A stretch of 19,117 nucleotides of DNA, from the NCBI GenBank assembly GCA_044432925.1, contig JAWXUE010000024.1:1-19117 (forward strand), written 5' to 3'. Shown in pieces: positions 7,214-14,468 of the stretch. Position numbers and translations under genes: made by a program. Numbering within the stretch: position 1 is the stretch's first letter; each line of letters opens with the position of its first letter. This DNA is from JAWXUE01 sp044432925 (GTDB lineage Bacteria > Bacillota_I > Bacilli_A > Acholeplasmatales > Anaeroplasmataceae). The notes beneath the pieces were generated by a model that was not told the origin of the DNA, did no database searches, and was given only the letters and a program-made list of their open reading frames with translations.

Positions 7214-9853
7214 ATGGACTTACTGGAACAAATTAAAATTATAAACAATTCAATAGAAAAGTCAATTGATAAAAGCAAAACAGAGAGAGATTTTTATAGT
7301 CAGGTTATTCTAAAAGATTTAAGAACATTAGTAGAAATTGTAATTGTTTATCTGCATAGGATTCAAACTTCAGATGGAAAGCGAACATATAATTATGATG
7401 ATATTCAAAATGCTATTAAAAATCTTAACTATAACAATGACACAAGATTTCTTAAGGTTTTTCATTCATACTTGCAAGCATCACTTTCACATTTCAGACC
7501 AAATGAAACTAATTCTACTAGATTAATGCTTAAATATTATGATTATATTTATAACATAAAAGTATTATTAAAGTCTCATGGGATTGATATAGTTGAAAAT
7601 TTACATGAATTTCCTTTGGAATTAGAAGACACATTTGATGCTTATTATACTGCAATTTGCAACTGTTTTAATAGCAAAGGGAATAGCAGAAGTGGGAAAT
7701 ATTATATAAACAACGTAAGTGTCATTAAAGTTGGAAATAAAAGATTTTATCAACTATCAATAAGTGAATGTTATGATAAAACAAACAATTTAGATAAATT
7801 TATTGTTTTTTCTGAAATAGATATTCCTACTAATTATTCAGTTAATCTTTATTTAAGAGATGATATTATCAATGTATCTGGTATATCGATGCCAGTTAAA
7901 ATTGTTACAAATTGGACTATAGCAATTAGACCATGTGAACTTACTAAAATAAGCAAAATAGTAGGATGTAATAAGGAAATTAAAGGGAATAAAGATTATT
8001 ATAACTGGATGATGTATTTAACAAAAAATAAAATGAATTTGTTAGATGTCGTTAAATTTACCGATAATGATTTTCAAAAAGTTTGTTCAGATAATCTTAA
8101 TGGCTTAAAATATTCTATAATTTCTGAAGTTTTATCAAAGGTTAGATACCATATAAAGTGTAATCATGATAAAAATGTATTGTATTACCTAATTTATTAT
8201 ATTAGAAATGAAATTTTAAAAAATCAGTTACCTAGAAACACTGAAGAACTTAATATGTATTTGAATATTTCTAATAGAGTTTATCCTTTTGAACAATTGC
8301 CTTTTTTCAATAACTTAATACAGCATATCCCCAAATTAGAAACTTTATTAAATTGTATAGATGTACATGGTAAGGAAGATCAAATTTTTGGATATTTCAT
8401 AAAGGTAGAATCAATTTTTAATAATAAGTTATATATTGAATTTGATGATGAAAATAAAGAGTTAATCGAATCACTAAACTTGAAGATATATAAAACAACT
8501 AGTAAAATAAATATTTGGAATAACTATTGTAATATAAGAGATTACGAAGAAAAAACAAATTGTATTCTAGAGTTAATTCATCAGTATACTGATGAAAATA
8601 TTAATAGTGACTTTGCGGATGATATAAGAAACTATGTTAAATTAAATAAGATAGATATCGAGAAGGAAAAATTATTAAAAAAATTAACATATTCATCTTG
8701 TATTCACGCGGTATTTGGTGCTGCTGGAACTGGTAAGAGTTATACGATTGATATTTTATGTGAAATTTTTAATAACAAAAAATTACTTATATTAACAAAT
8801 ACTTATACAGCATTAAACAACTTACGAAGAAAAATCAAATGTAGTAATATTAAGTTTGAAGTGATTTCTAAATTTAAGTATAAAAGAACATACACATATG
8901 ATGTACTGATAGTTGATGAATGTAGTAATATTTCTAATGATGATATGTTAAGTGTACTTGAACAAAATAAATTTAAGCAAATATTTCTATTCGGGGATAT
9001 AATGCAAATCGAATCGATTAATTTTGGGAATTGGTTTAGATTTTATCAGTATATATTTGACAAACATTCTACAGAACTTACTAAAATATTCAGAGCAGAA
9101 GATTCAACGTTATTAACTTTATGGAGTGAAGTAAGGAATAGTGAAGAGAAGGTTGATGAATTTTTATCTAGAGGAAACTTTTCTTCGTCATCTTTTGAAG
9201 AATTGTTTTATTATTCATCAAAAAAAGATGCTATAATACTATGTCTTCAATACGATGGTCTATACGGTATTAATAATCTTAATAGAACCCTTCAAGCTAT
9301 GAATCGAAATCATTCATATTCAATCAGAGATAATTTATATAAAATAAATGACCCGATTATTTTTGTAGAAAATTCTAATGATAATTTATATTATAATAAT
9401 TTAAAGGGAAATATAATATCGATTTCATCTGACCATAAACATTTCTACTTTAAAATTCAAGTGTTTGATTATGAATGCTATAATATCCTTCATTCTAATT
9501 ATGAAAAATCTGGAGATAATCAATATATCAATTTGACAATTACGAAATATAAGAAAAGTAAAAATCAATTTGATGACTATGTAAATGAAGTTCCATTTCA
9601 AATAGCATATGCATTATCAATTCATAAATCGCAAGGTCTAGAGTTCGATGATGTTAAAATTGTCATTACTTCTGATACTGAACAAAATGTTGATAAAAAT
9701 ATTTTTTATACTGCGATAACAAGATCTAAGAAAAATTTAAAAATATATTGGACACCTGAAGTTCAAAGGAATATATCTGGAAAAATTTGTATTAATGAGT
9801 CAAAAGATGACTTTTATAAATTTGTTAATAAAATTAAATTAAAAAATAAATAA
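7214..9853 (+). CDS. SF1 (UvrD/RecD-like) helicase with large unassigned N-terminal region, third gene of the Thoeris block
   Basis: The start is ATG 7214, with AAGGGGGG at 7201-7208; the longer frame from 7133 begins inside thsB without a site. The 879-residue product has superfamily 1 helicase motifs in its last 380 residues: Walker A GAAGTGKS near 502, Walker B IVDECSN near 566, motif III FLFGDIMQIES near 592, a LTKIFRAE segment near 624, motif V HKSQGLEFDDV near 804 and motif VI YTAITRSKKNL near 832. Residues 1-480 contain no motif I can name with confidence. Residues 78-84 (RFLKVFH) fit a loose HEPN Rx4-6H pattern, but that is weak. Only 25 bases separate it from thsB, with no terminator, so it should be co-transcribed. 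Its role may be an accessory or independent defence function. Confidence 0.85.
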   Translation: MDLLEQIKIINNSIEKSIDKSKTERDFYSQVILKDLRTLVEIVIVYLHRIQTSDGKRTYNYDDIQNAIKNLNYNNDTRFLKVFHSYLQASLSHFRPNETNSTRLMLKYYDYIYNIKVLLKSHGIDIVENLHEFPLELEDTFDAYYTAICNCFNSKGNSRSGKYYINNVSVIKVGNKRFYQLSISECYDKTNNLDKFIVFSEIDIPTNYSVNLYLRDDIINVSGISMPVKIVTNWTIAIRPCELTKISKIVGCNKEIKGNKDYYNWMMYLTKNKMNLLDVVKFTDNDFQKVCSDNLNGLKYSIISEVLSKVRYHIKCNHDKNVLYYLIYYIRNEILKNQLPRNTEELNMYLNISNRVYPFEQLPFFNNLIQHIPKLETLLNCIDVHGKEDQIFGYFIKVESIFNNKLYIEFDDENKELIESLNLKIYKTTSKINIWNNYCNIRDYEEKTNCILELIHQYTDENINSDFADDIRNYVKLNKIDIEKEKLLKKLTYSSCIHAVFGAAGTGKSYTIDILCEIFNNKKLLILTNTYTALNNLRRKIKCSNIKFEVISKFKYKRTYTYDVLIVDECSNISNDDMLSVLEQNKFKQIFLFGDIMQIESINFGNWFRFYQYIFDKHSTELTKIFRAEDSTLLTLWSEVRNSEEKVDEFLSRGNFSSSSFEELFYYSSKKDAIILCLQYDGLYGINNLNRTLQAMNRNHSYSIRDNLYKINDPIIFVENSNDNLYYNNLKGNIISISSDHKHFYFKIQVFDYECYNILHSNYEKSGDNQYINLTITKYKKSKNQFDDYVNEVPFQIAYALSIHKSQGLEFDDVKIVITSDTEQNVDKNIFYTAITRSKKNLKIYWTPEVQRNISGKICINESKDDFYKFVNKIKLKNK

Positions 9854-9926
9854 CTTTTAGCTCTATCAATTTCATGTTCTTCATCATATATATGTCGAAA
9901 ACATTTATAAAACAAACAAAAAAGTC

Positions 9927-9963
9927 TAGAAATGAGAACTTTCTTTAATGGTTCCCATTCCTA
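9927..9963. repeat. Imperfect 13-bp inverted repeat in the helicase-phosphoesterase gap
   Basis: TAGAAATGAGAAC pairs with GTTCCCATTCCTA across an 11-base spacer, with 11 of 13 positions complementary and two A-C mismatches. It lies in the 180-base gap before the phosphoesterase gene. There is no T-run after it, so it is a poor terminator. It could be an operator or an RNA structure. I see no convincing promoter or gene in this gap. Confidence 0.5.
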
Positions 9964-10033
9964 CGGGGTTTAATATTTACAAACAGATAACCATTGTATT
10001 GAAAATCTATATAATTACGAGAGGAGAATACTT

Positions 10034-12301
10034 ATTAAAACACCAGAAGAAAGAGTGTTAAAAAATGGGAATAATATAGCTTATATAAAAGAAGAACTAA
10101 TAACACATGATTTGTGTATGTTGGCTGTAACTAAATCACCCTCTTCTTTAAAATATATTCCTGAAAAATTCAAAACAAGAGAAATATGTGATATAGCAAT
10201 GAAGAGGAAAAGTTCTTTAGCTTATATTCCTAGTGAATTATATAATTTCTATTACACTTATGAAGTATTATCTAATTATATAAGTAAAAAAAATGATTCA
10301 GTAGCATCTACATCAAATCTTATTCTTGAAAATTTATATATAAGTAATAAATTGACTAAAGAATTCTTTTATTTATTTCTAACAAAGGAAGTTTTATCCA
10401 TCACATCTAAAAAGTACTTCGATAATAAATTTATTATAGAGTTTGTATGTGATAGAAAATCTTATGAAATAAGTTTAGACTCGTTCTATGATTTTATAGA
10501 ATACTTAAATTATGATTTAAGTGATGCAGATCTATTAACGTATAACTTTAATAACATTGACATAACTAAATATGATTTTACTAATTCTTATTTAAGTGAA
10601 GAAATATTAATAAAGTATAAGTTGTATGATGACTCATTCTATGAATCAATTACTTGTGAGAATGACAAACTACAAACATATGAAATTGTAAAACAAGAAA
10701 ATTTTCAAATTACAAACACAAAGTTTAATATTGGAGAAATAAAATTATATTATATTAGTGATTTACATTTAGATCATAAAATAAGAAATAAATTTGGTGA
10801 GTTTGGTAATAAGAACAATATACTAAGATATGTTAGAAAAGTTGCTAAAGATTTATTTGAGAATGTAAAATTAAATGACTTAACATTTGCCTTTATATTA
10901 GGTGATGTCTCAGCAAACTTTGAAATTAGTAAAGAGTTTTATAAAGTGTTAAGTGAGGTATATTACTCACAACACATATTTATAATATTAGGTAATCACG
11001 AATATAAAACTCAACCTTTAGAACAAACAAATAAAATGTATATTGAATTATTTAATGAGATTAGTTTAAATTTACTAAATAATAAATTTATATCTATAGG
11101 AAAATATAAGACACATATTAACACATTAGAGTTTTTTAACACTAAAACTGTGGAAGAGGTTGAAAAATACTTTAATGAAAAAGCATTATGTATATATGGA
11201 GGTACAGGGTTTTCTGGTTCAAACCCAAACTATAACGCAAATATTGGATTATATAACGAAAATGTTACTAGAGAACAAGAAGTTTTAGAAAGTGAAAAAT
11301 TTAATGAAGGACATGAATTTCTATTAAGGCATTTAACAAATTATCCTGTAGTTATTTTTTCACACATGCCTAAAACAGATTGGTGTAAAGAATATGTTAG
11401 TAATAATTTTATATATGTCAGCGGACATACACATCAAAATCAAAGATTTAAACATAATAATTCAACTTTCATCTCTGATAATCAAATAGGGTATAATAAC
11501 GATACTTTTGAAATGAAGTTTATTACTATGGATCATGATATTGATTTATTTAGAAATTATAATGACGGAATATATTCTGTAAGTATTGATGATTATTCAA
11601 AGTTTTTGTTTCTTAAAAGAGGACAATTATACCAAAGTAAAGTTTTAAAGGAAAATGTAATAATGTTAAAGAAAAAAGAAATCTATATGTTTTTTAATAT
11701 TAACGATAAAAAACAGTTGAAATTGTTGGATGGATTTGCTCAAAGAAACATTTCTAATCAAAACATTGAATATTATTATAACAATATGGATGTCATTTCT
11801 GATTTATTAAAAGAATCCTCGATGGATTATAGAACCCTTCAGGAAGCTGTATCAAGTGTTTTAAAACAATTAAATTTTTCAGGTAGAATACATGGTTGTA
11901 TTGTAGATATAGATTTCTTCAATCATATATTCATTGATCCTATAGAGTGGGATTTACGTATATATTTTGCATTTGATGTTTCAAGTAGGAGATACTATTC
12001 TGGATTTGAAAAATTTTTGGAAGTAAATTATCAAGGAAGATTATCTGAATATTTAGAATTGAAAACAAAAGGTATTTCATTGGAAAGAAATGATTTATGT
12101 AAGAACGAAGATATGTTAGTGAAACCAACTTTAGATATTAATATGTATAAAAATTCTTTAATAATGAATAAAATACAATCAGTTACTGAAATGGGAATCC
12201 TCAAAATATGGGATGATTCATTAATTCAAAATAGAAGAAAGTGTGAAAATATAGAATCAATCGAAGAAATTGAAGTGAGTGAAAAATTATTATTAGAATA
12301 G
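10034..12301 (+). CDS. Calcineurin-like metallophosphoesterase with DUF4116-like N-terminal repeats
   Basis: This is a ~755-residue three-part protein of unknown role. A strong GAGAGGAG site at about 10019-10026 sits 7 bases before ATT AAA ACA, so I start at ATT 10034; the GTG at 10055 is in frame but 28 bases from the site. Residues 1-75 hold about three 23-residue repeats of the DUF4116 kind (SSLKYIPEKFKTREICDIA, SSLAYIPSELYN). The middle is a metallophosphoesterase with all metal ligands: SDLHLDH (243), LGDVS (290), LGNHE (320), SHMP (444) and SGHTH (464). A C-terminal region contains SGRIHGCIVDIDFFNHIF, which looks like a conserved module that I cannot name. Neither the substrate (cyclic nucleotide, DNA or phosphoprotein) nor a partnership with the Thoeris block can be settled from the sequence. 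Confidence 0.83.
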   Translation: MKTPEERVLKNGNNIAYIKEELITHDLCMLAVTKSPSSLKYIPEKFKTREICDIAMKRKSSLAYIPSELYNFYYTYEVLSNYISKKNDSVASTSNLILENLYISNKLTKEFFYLFLTKEVLSITSKKYFDNKFIIEFVCDRKSYEISLDSFYDFIEYLNYDLSDADLLTYNFNNIDITKYDFTNSYLSEEILIKYKLYDDSFYESITCENDKLQTYEIVKQENFQITNTKFNIGEIKLYYISDLHLDHKIRNKFGEFGNKNNILRYVRKVAKDLFENVKLNDLTFAFILGDVSANFEISKEFYKVLSEVYYSQHIFIILGNHEYKTQPLEQTNKMYIELFNEISLNLLNNKFISIGKYKTHINTLEFFNTKTVEEVEKYFNEKALCIYGGTGFSGSNPNYNANIGLYNENVTREQEVLESEKFNEGHEFLLRHLTNYPVVIFSHMPKTDWCKEYVSNNFIYVSGHTHQNQRFKHNNSTFISDNQIGYNNDTFEMKFITMDHDIDLFRNYNDGIYSVSIDDYSKFLFLKRGQLYQSKVLKENVIMLKKKEIYMFFNINDKKQLKLLDGFAQRNISNQNIEYYYNNMDVISDLLKESSMDYRTLQEAVSSVLKQLNFSGRIHGCIVDIDFFNHIFIDPIEWDLRIYFAFDVSSRRYYSGFEKFLEVNYQGRLSEYLELKTKGISLERNDLCKNEDMLVKPTLDINMYKNSLIMNKIQSVTEMGILKIWDDSLIQNRRKCENIESIEEIEVSEKLLLE

Positions 12302-12340
12302 TTAATATAAATTAAATAACTCTCGCAATGACATGTACAC

Positions 12341-12581
12341 CATCATGCGGTAGCTAGTAGTTATAAAATAATATTAAATAAATTTAATCCTGAATTTTTA
12401 CTAGGTTTAACAGCTACTCCAAATAGAATGGATGGAGAAGATATATTTGATTTATTTGATCATTGTGTTCCATTTGAATTATCGCTTCGTTAAGCCCTTA
12501 TTCAAAATCTCGTAACTCCATTTAAATATTATGGTATAAGAGATGAATTGATTGATTTTTCAGATAGAAATCCTAATTTAA
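12341..12581 (+). pseudogene. 241-bp duplicated fragment of the first helicase gene
   Basis: These bases match 380-620 (inside the first helicase gene) at 240 of 241 positions, in the same orientation. They encode the stretch from the end of Walker B (HHAV) through GLTATP to about DRNPNLI. The one difference is G530 to T12491, turning a Glu codon into TAA. There is no start codon with a ribosome binding site, and the match ends abruptly at both sides, so this is a non-functional fragment. The near identity implies recent duplication or continuing gene conversion. The two copies are direct repeats 11,961 bp apart. Confidence 0.97.
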
Positions 12582-12600
12582 ATATTGAAAAAAAATCGTC

Positions 12601-12639
12601 GATAAAATCCGGCTATAAAATATTGCGATAAAATATAAA
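12601..12639. repeat. Three tandem 13-bp iteron-like units
   Basis: GATAAAATCCGGC, TATAAAATATTGC and GATAAAATATAAA follow each other at an exact 13-base period, sharing the core ATAAAAT at the same place in each. A fourth, weaker unit may precede at 12588. Spaced cores of this kind can be protein-binding iterons, but in such AT-rich DNA chance is a serious alternative. Confidence 0.45.
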
Positions 12640-12699
12640 TTATAATAAAAATAATTTAATTAAATTAATCTGAATAAAGAAATACCAATAGAAAAAATT

Positions 12700-12729
12700 A
12701 CTACTCTAATTAATGTTAGGGTAGTTTTT
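12700..12729 (+). terminator. Rho-independent terminator downstream of the phosphoesterase and helicase fragment
   Basis: ACTACTCTAA pairs with TTAGGGTAGT (10 bp with one wobble) around the loop TTAATG, followed by TTTT at 12726-12729. It is the first good terminator after the phosphoesterase stop at 12301. Confidence 0.8.
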
Positions 12730-12742
12730 ATTTAAATAAATC

Positions 12743-12767
12743 AGTGTGTTCCATTTCGGAACATACT
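12743..12767. repeat. Hairpin A of a related pair
   Basis: AGTGTGTTCC and GGAACATACT form a 10-bp stem with one G-T pair and the 5-base loop ATTTC. It lacks a following T-run. Its outer stem (AGTRTGT...ACATACT) is the same as in the hairpin at 12788-12812, so the two look like related elements rather than independent terminators. Confidence 0.7.
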
Positions 12768-12787
12768 CAATAAATTATATAAAAACA

Positions 12788-12812
12788 AGTATGTGCATTT
12801 TTTGCACATACT
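12788..12812. repeat. Hairpin B of a related pair
   Basis: AGTATGTGCA and TGCACATACT form a perfect 10-bp stem around five T bases. There is no T-run after the stem. It has the same stem and loop lengths as hairpin A and shares its outer 7 bp. Possible roles are a protein-binding site, an attachment-like palindrome or an RNA structure. Confidence 0.75.
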
Positions 12813-12946
12813 GAAATAATACTTTAATAAATGTGAAATAATATCTCTAGATAAAGCTATTAGTTTTAGAATAAATAATTTCAATATAAATACTTGATAT
12901 ATTTTTTATAAAATGATACTTTTATTATAATATAATTAAATATAAT

Positions 12947-12986
12947 AAAAAACTTATCACAAAACAAATATTTTGATAAGTTTTTT
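12947..12986. terminator. Bidirectional rho-independent terminator before fic
   Basis: AAAAAACTTATCA and TGATAAGTTTTTT form a perfect 13-bp stem with a 14-base loop. The A-run on the left and T-run on the right let it terminate transcription in either direction. It isolates the fic promoter that starts two bases later from upstream transcription. Confidence 0.85.
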
Positions 12987-12987
12987 A

Positions 12988-13016
12988 TTTACATGGATAA
13001 ATGTTTAGTATATACT
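12988..13016 (+). promoter_or_regulatory. Sigma-A-type promoter of fic
   Basis: TTTACA (12988-12993) and TATACT (13011-13016) are separated by 17 bases, giving a near-consensus housekeeping promoter. The predicted transcript starts about 13023, leaving a very short leader with AAAGAGGTG ahead of the fic ATG at 13037. Confidence 0.75.
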
Positions 13017-13019
13017 AAA
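13004..13019. promoter_or_regulatory. 16-bp perfect palindrome over the fic -10 box
   Basis: TTTAGTATATACTAAA is a perfect palindrome that fully contains the -10 hexamer TATACT. A repressor dimer bound here would block RNA polymerase, so this is a good operator candidate. The C-terminal winged-helix-like part of Fic could make it autoregulatory, but that is speculation. Confidence 0.6.
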
Positions 13020-13036
13020 TAAAAAGAGGTGTTATA

Positions 13037-14248
13037 ATGAGTTATGATTCATTAAGAAAATTGTATTACAAAAATAAGAGTGAATATAAAAAAATATATG
13101 AACAAAGATTTGATTCTGAGAATACTATTAAATTCAATTTTAAAATAAATCAAAATACCGCATTCTATTTTAATCATTTTTCAATACATAGTAAATGTTT
13201 AAATATTTCAACGTTAGATAAAGAAGTAAGTTCATTACTATCAAAACTTCCACCAATAGAAAAAGATGCATATGAAAAAAAGTGTATCGTTGATGAAATT
13301 CTTTTTACAAATGAAATAGAAGGTGTTATTAGTACTAGAAAAGATATAATTTCTATATTAGATCAAGTGGATGATGTCACTCAAAAGCCGAGTAAAATAT
13401 CAAGTTTAATAAATAAATATAAATCATTAGTTCTAGATGAGTTTATAGAAATAAAAAATTCTAATGATATAAGAGAAATATATAATTCAATGTTGTTAGA
13501 TGAAGTAGAAAAGTATGATGAAGAAGATATACCAGATGGGATGATTTTTAGAAAAAACGAAGTTTATTTAAAAAATCAAAGTGGAAATATCATTCATACA
13601 GGAGTAATGCCAGAAAGTAATATTATATTATTAATGGAGCATTCCATAAGTATTCTTAATGATAAAAAAATAGATTTACCTATAAGAGTATCTATCTTTC
13701 ATTATTTATTTGCTTATATTCATCCGTTTTACGATGGTAATGGAAGAATGGATAGATATATCACATCAATCTACTTAAAAGAATATTATAATCCAATTAT
13801 TGCATTTCGTATTAGTCAAACAATCAATGAAAATAAAAGTCAATATTATGAAGCTTTCAAGCATACTAATGAAAACAATAATTTAGGAGATATTTCAACT
13901 TTTGTTTATAATTTTATTGATATAATAGAAAAAGCATTTATTAATACTAAAGAGTATTTAATAGAAAAAATAATTAGTATAGAAAATGGTAATAATTTTA
14001 TTTTTAATTTAAAATTAGACGATTATTCATATAAATTACTTTTTCTACTATTTCAAATTAAATTATTTAAAGATGAAGATAAATCAATTAATGAGTTGTG
14101 CAACATATTGTCACTCGGGGAAACAAAATGTAGAGAGTCAATAAAAAAATTATTAAATGATAATTTTATAAGTTTTAACAAAAGAAGTTCTAAAAAAGTT
14201 TATTGTTTTAATGAAGAACTATTTAATAAAATTATTAATTTACAGTGA
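13037..14248 (+). CDS. fic: Fic-family protein adenylyltransferase (class II, self-inhibited)
   Basis: Fic enzymes transfer AMP from ATP to hydroxyl side chains of target proteins. The 403-residue product has the complete active-site loop HPFYDGNGRMDR starting at residue 229, with the catalytic His and both loop arginines. Upstream, TNEIEG at 91-96 matches the inhibitory-helix motif [ST]xxxE[GN], placing it in class II, where inhibition is internal, so no separate antitoxin is expected. LPPIEKDAYEKKCIVDEI before it fits the Fic N-terminal domain. The last ~80 residues (SINELCNILSLGETKCRESIKKLL) look like a winged helix-turn-helix. The start has AAAGAGGTG 6 bases upstream and its own promoter and operator-like palindrome. 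It sits beside the defence genes and could respond to stress or phage; the target is unknown. Confidence 0.92.
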   Translation: MSYDSLRKLYYKNKSEYKKIYEQRFDSENTIKFNFKINQNTAFYFNHFSIHSKCLNISTLDKEVSSLLSKLPPIEKDAYEKKCIVDEILFTNEIEGVISTRKDIISILDQVDDVTQKPSKISSLINKYKSLVLDEFIEIKNSNDIREIYNSMLLDEVEKYDEEDIPDGMIFRKNEVYLKNQSGNIIHTGVMPESNIILLMEHSISILNDKKIDLPIRVSIFHYLFAYIHPFYDGNGRMDRYITSIYLKEYYNPIIAFRISQTINENKSQYYEAFKHTNENNNLGDISTFVYNFIDIIEKAFINTKEYLIEKIISIENGNNFIFNLKLDDYSYKLLFLLFQIKLFKDEDKSINELCNILSLGETKCRESIKKLLNDNFISFNKRSSKKVYCFNEELFNKIINLQ

Positions 14249-14384
14249 AATCGTTAATTTAGATAAATATGTAGAAGAAATGAATATAAATATTAACAAT
14301 GTGAATGTCGTGATAAATGGCGGAGTAAATGGCAGTATAAATGGCGATATAAAATTAAAAAAATGTCATCAATATTTTAAATAA
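14211..14384 (+). other. Short open frame with (I/V)NG tripeptide repeats, possible gene remnant
   Basis: This frame overlaps the end of fic out of phase and encodes at most 57 residues (34 from the ATG at 14280). Its tail, NINNVNVVINGGVNGSING, contains three 12-base tandem units at 14313-14348 (ATAAATGGCGGA, GTAAATGGCAGT, ATAAATGGCGAT). Neither ATG has a good ribosome binding site. The regular GC-richer units and hydrophobic-polar alternation look like a beta-repeat fragment of a real protein rather than random AT-rich spacer. It may be the 3' remnant of a lost gene; translation is doubtful. Confidence 0.35.
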
Positions 14385-14404
14385 AGAGTTAAATAATATA
14401 TCAT

Positions 14405-14436
14405 AAGTTAAATAACTTTAAAATTAAAAATATAAT
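14405..14436 (+). promoter_or_regulatory. Possible promoter with inverted repeat upstream of the antitoxin remnant
   Basis: TATAAT at 14431-14436 is preceded, at 17 bases, by a weak -35 TTAAAT (14408-14413). The inverted repeat AAGTTA-AA-TAACTT at 14405-14418 overlaps that -35. Antitoxins of the MqsA/YgiT type commonly bind a palindrome in their own promoter, which would fit, but the AT-rich context weakens the call. Confidence 0.4.
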
Positions 14437-14468
14437 GAAAGACCATTTAAAAGAAAGGTACGTTCATA

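Noticed and set aside
7424..7470. HEPN RNase active site in the N-terminal part of the SF1 helicase
   Set aside because: RFLKVFH fits Rx4-6H, but the pattern is short and common, and no supporting HEPN helices or second polar residue could be confirmed by eye. Kept only as a remark.
9951..9990. CRISPR repeat-like sequence (CCTACGGGGTTTAATATTTAC)
   Set aside because: It looked like the end of a type I or III repeat, but occurs once, with no spacer-repeat periodicity and no cas genes.
13037..14248. TGA as tryptophan (Mollicutes code 4), which would extend Fic by three residues
   Set aside because: All tryptophans in the window's long genes use TGG, and the genes are full length under the standard code.
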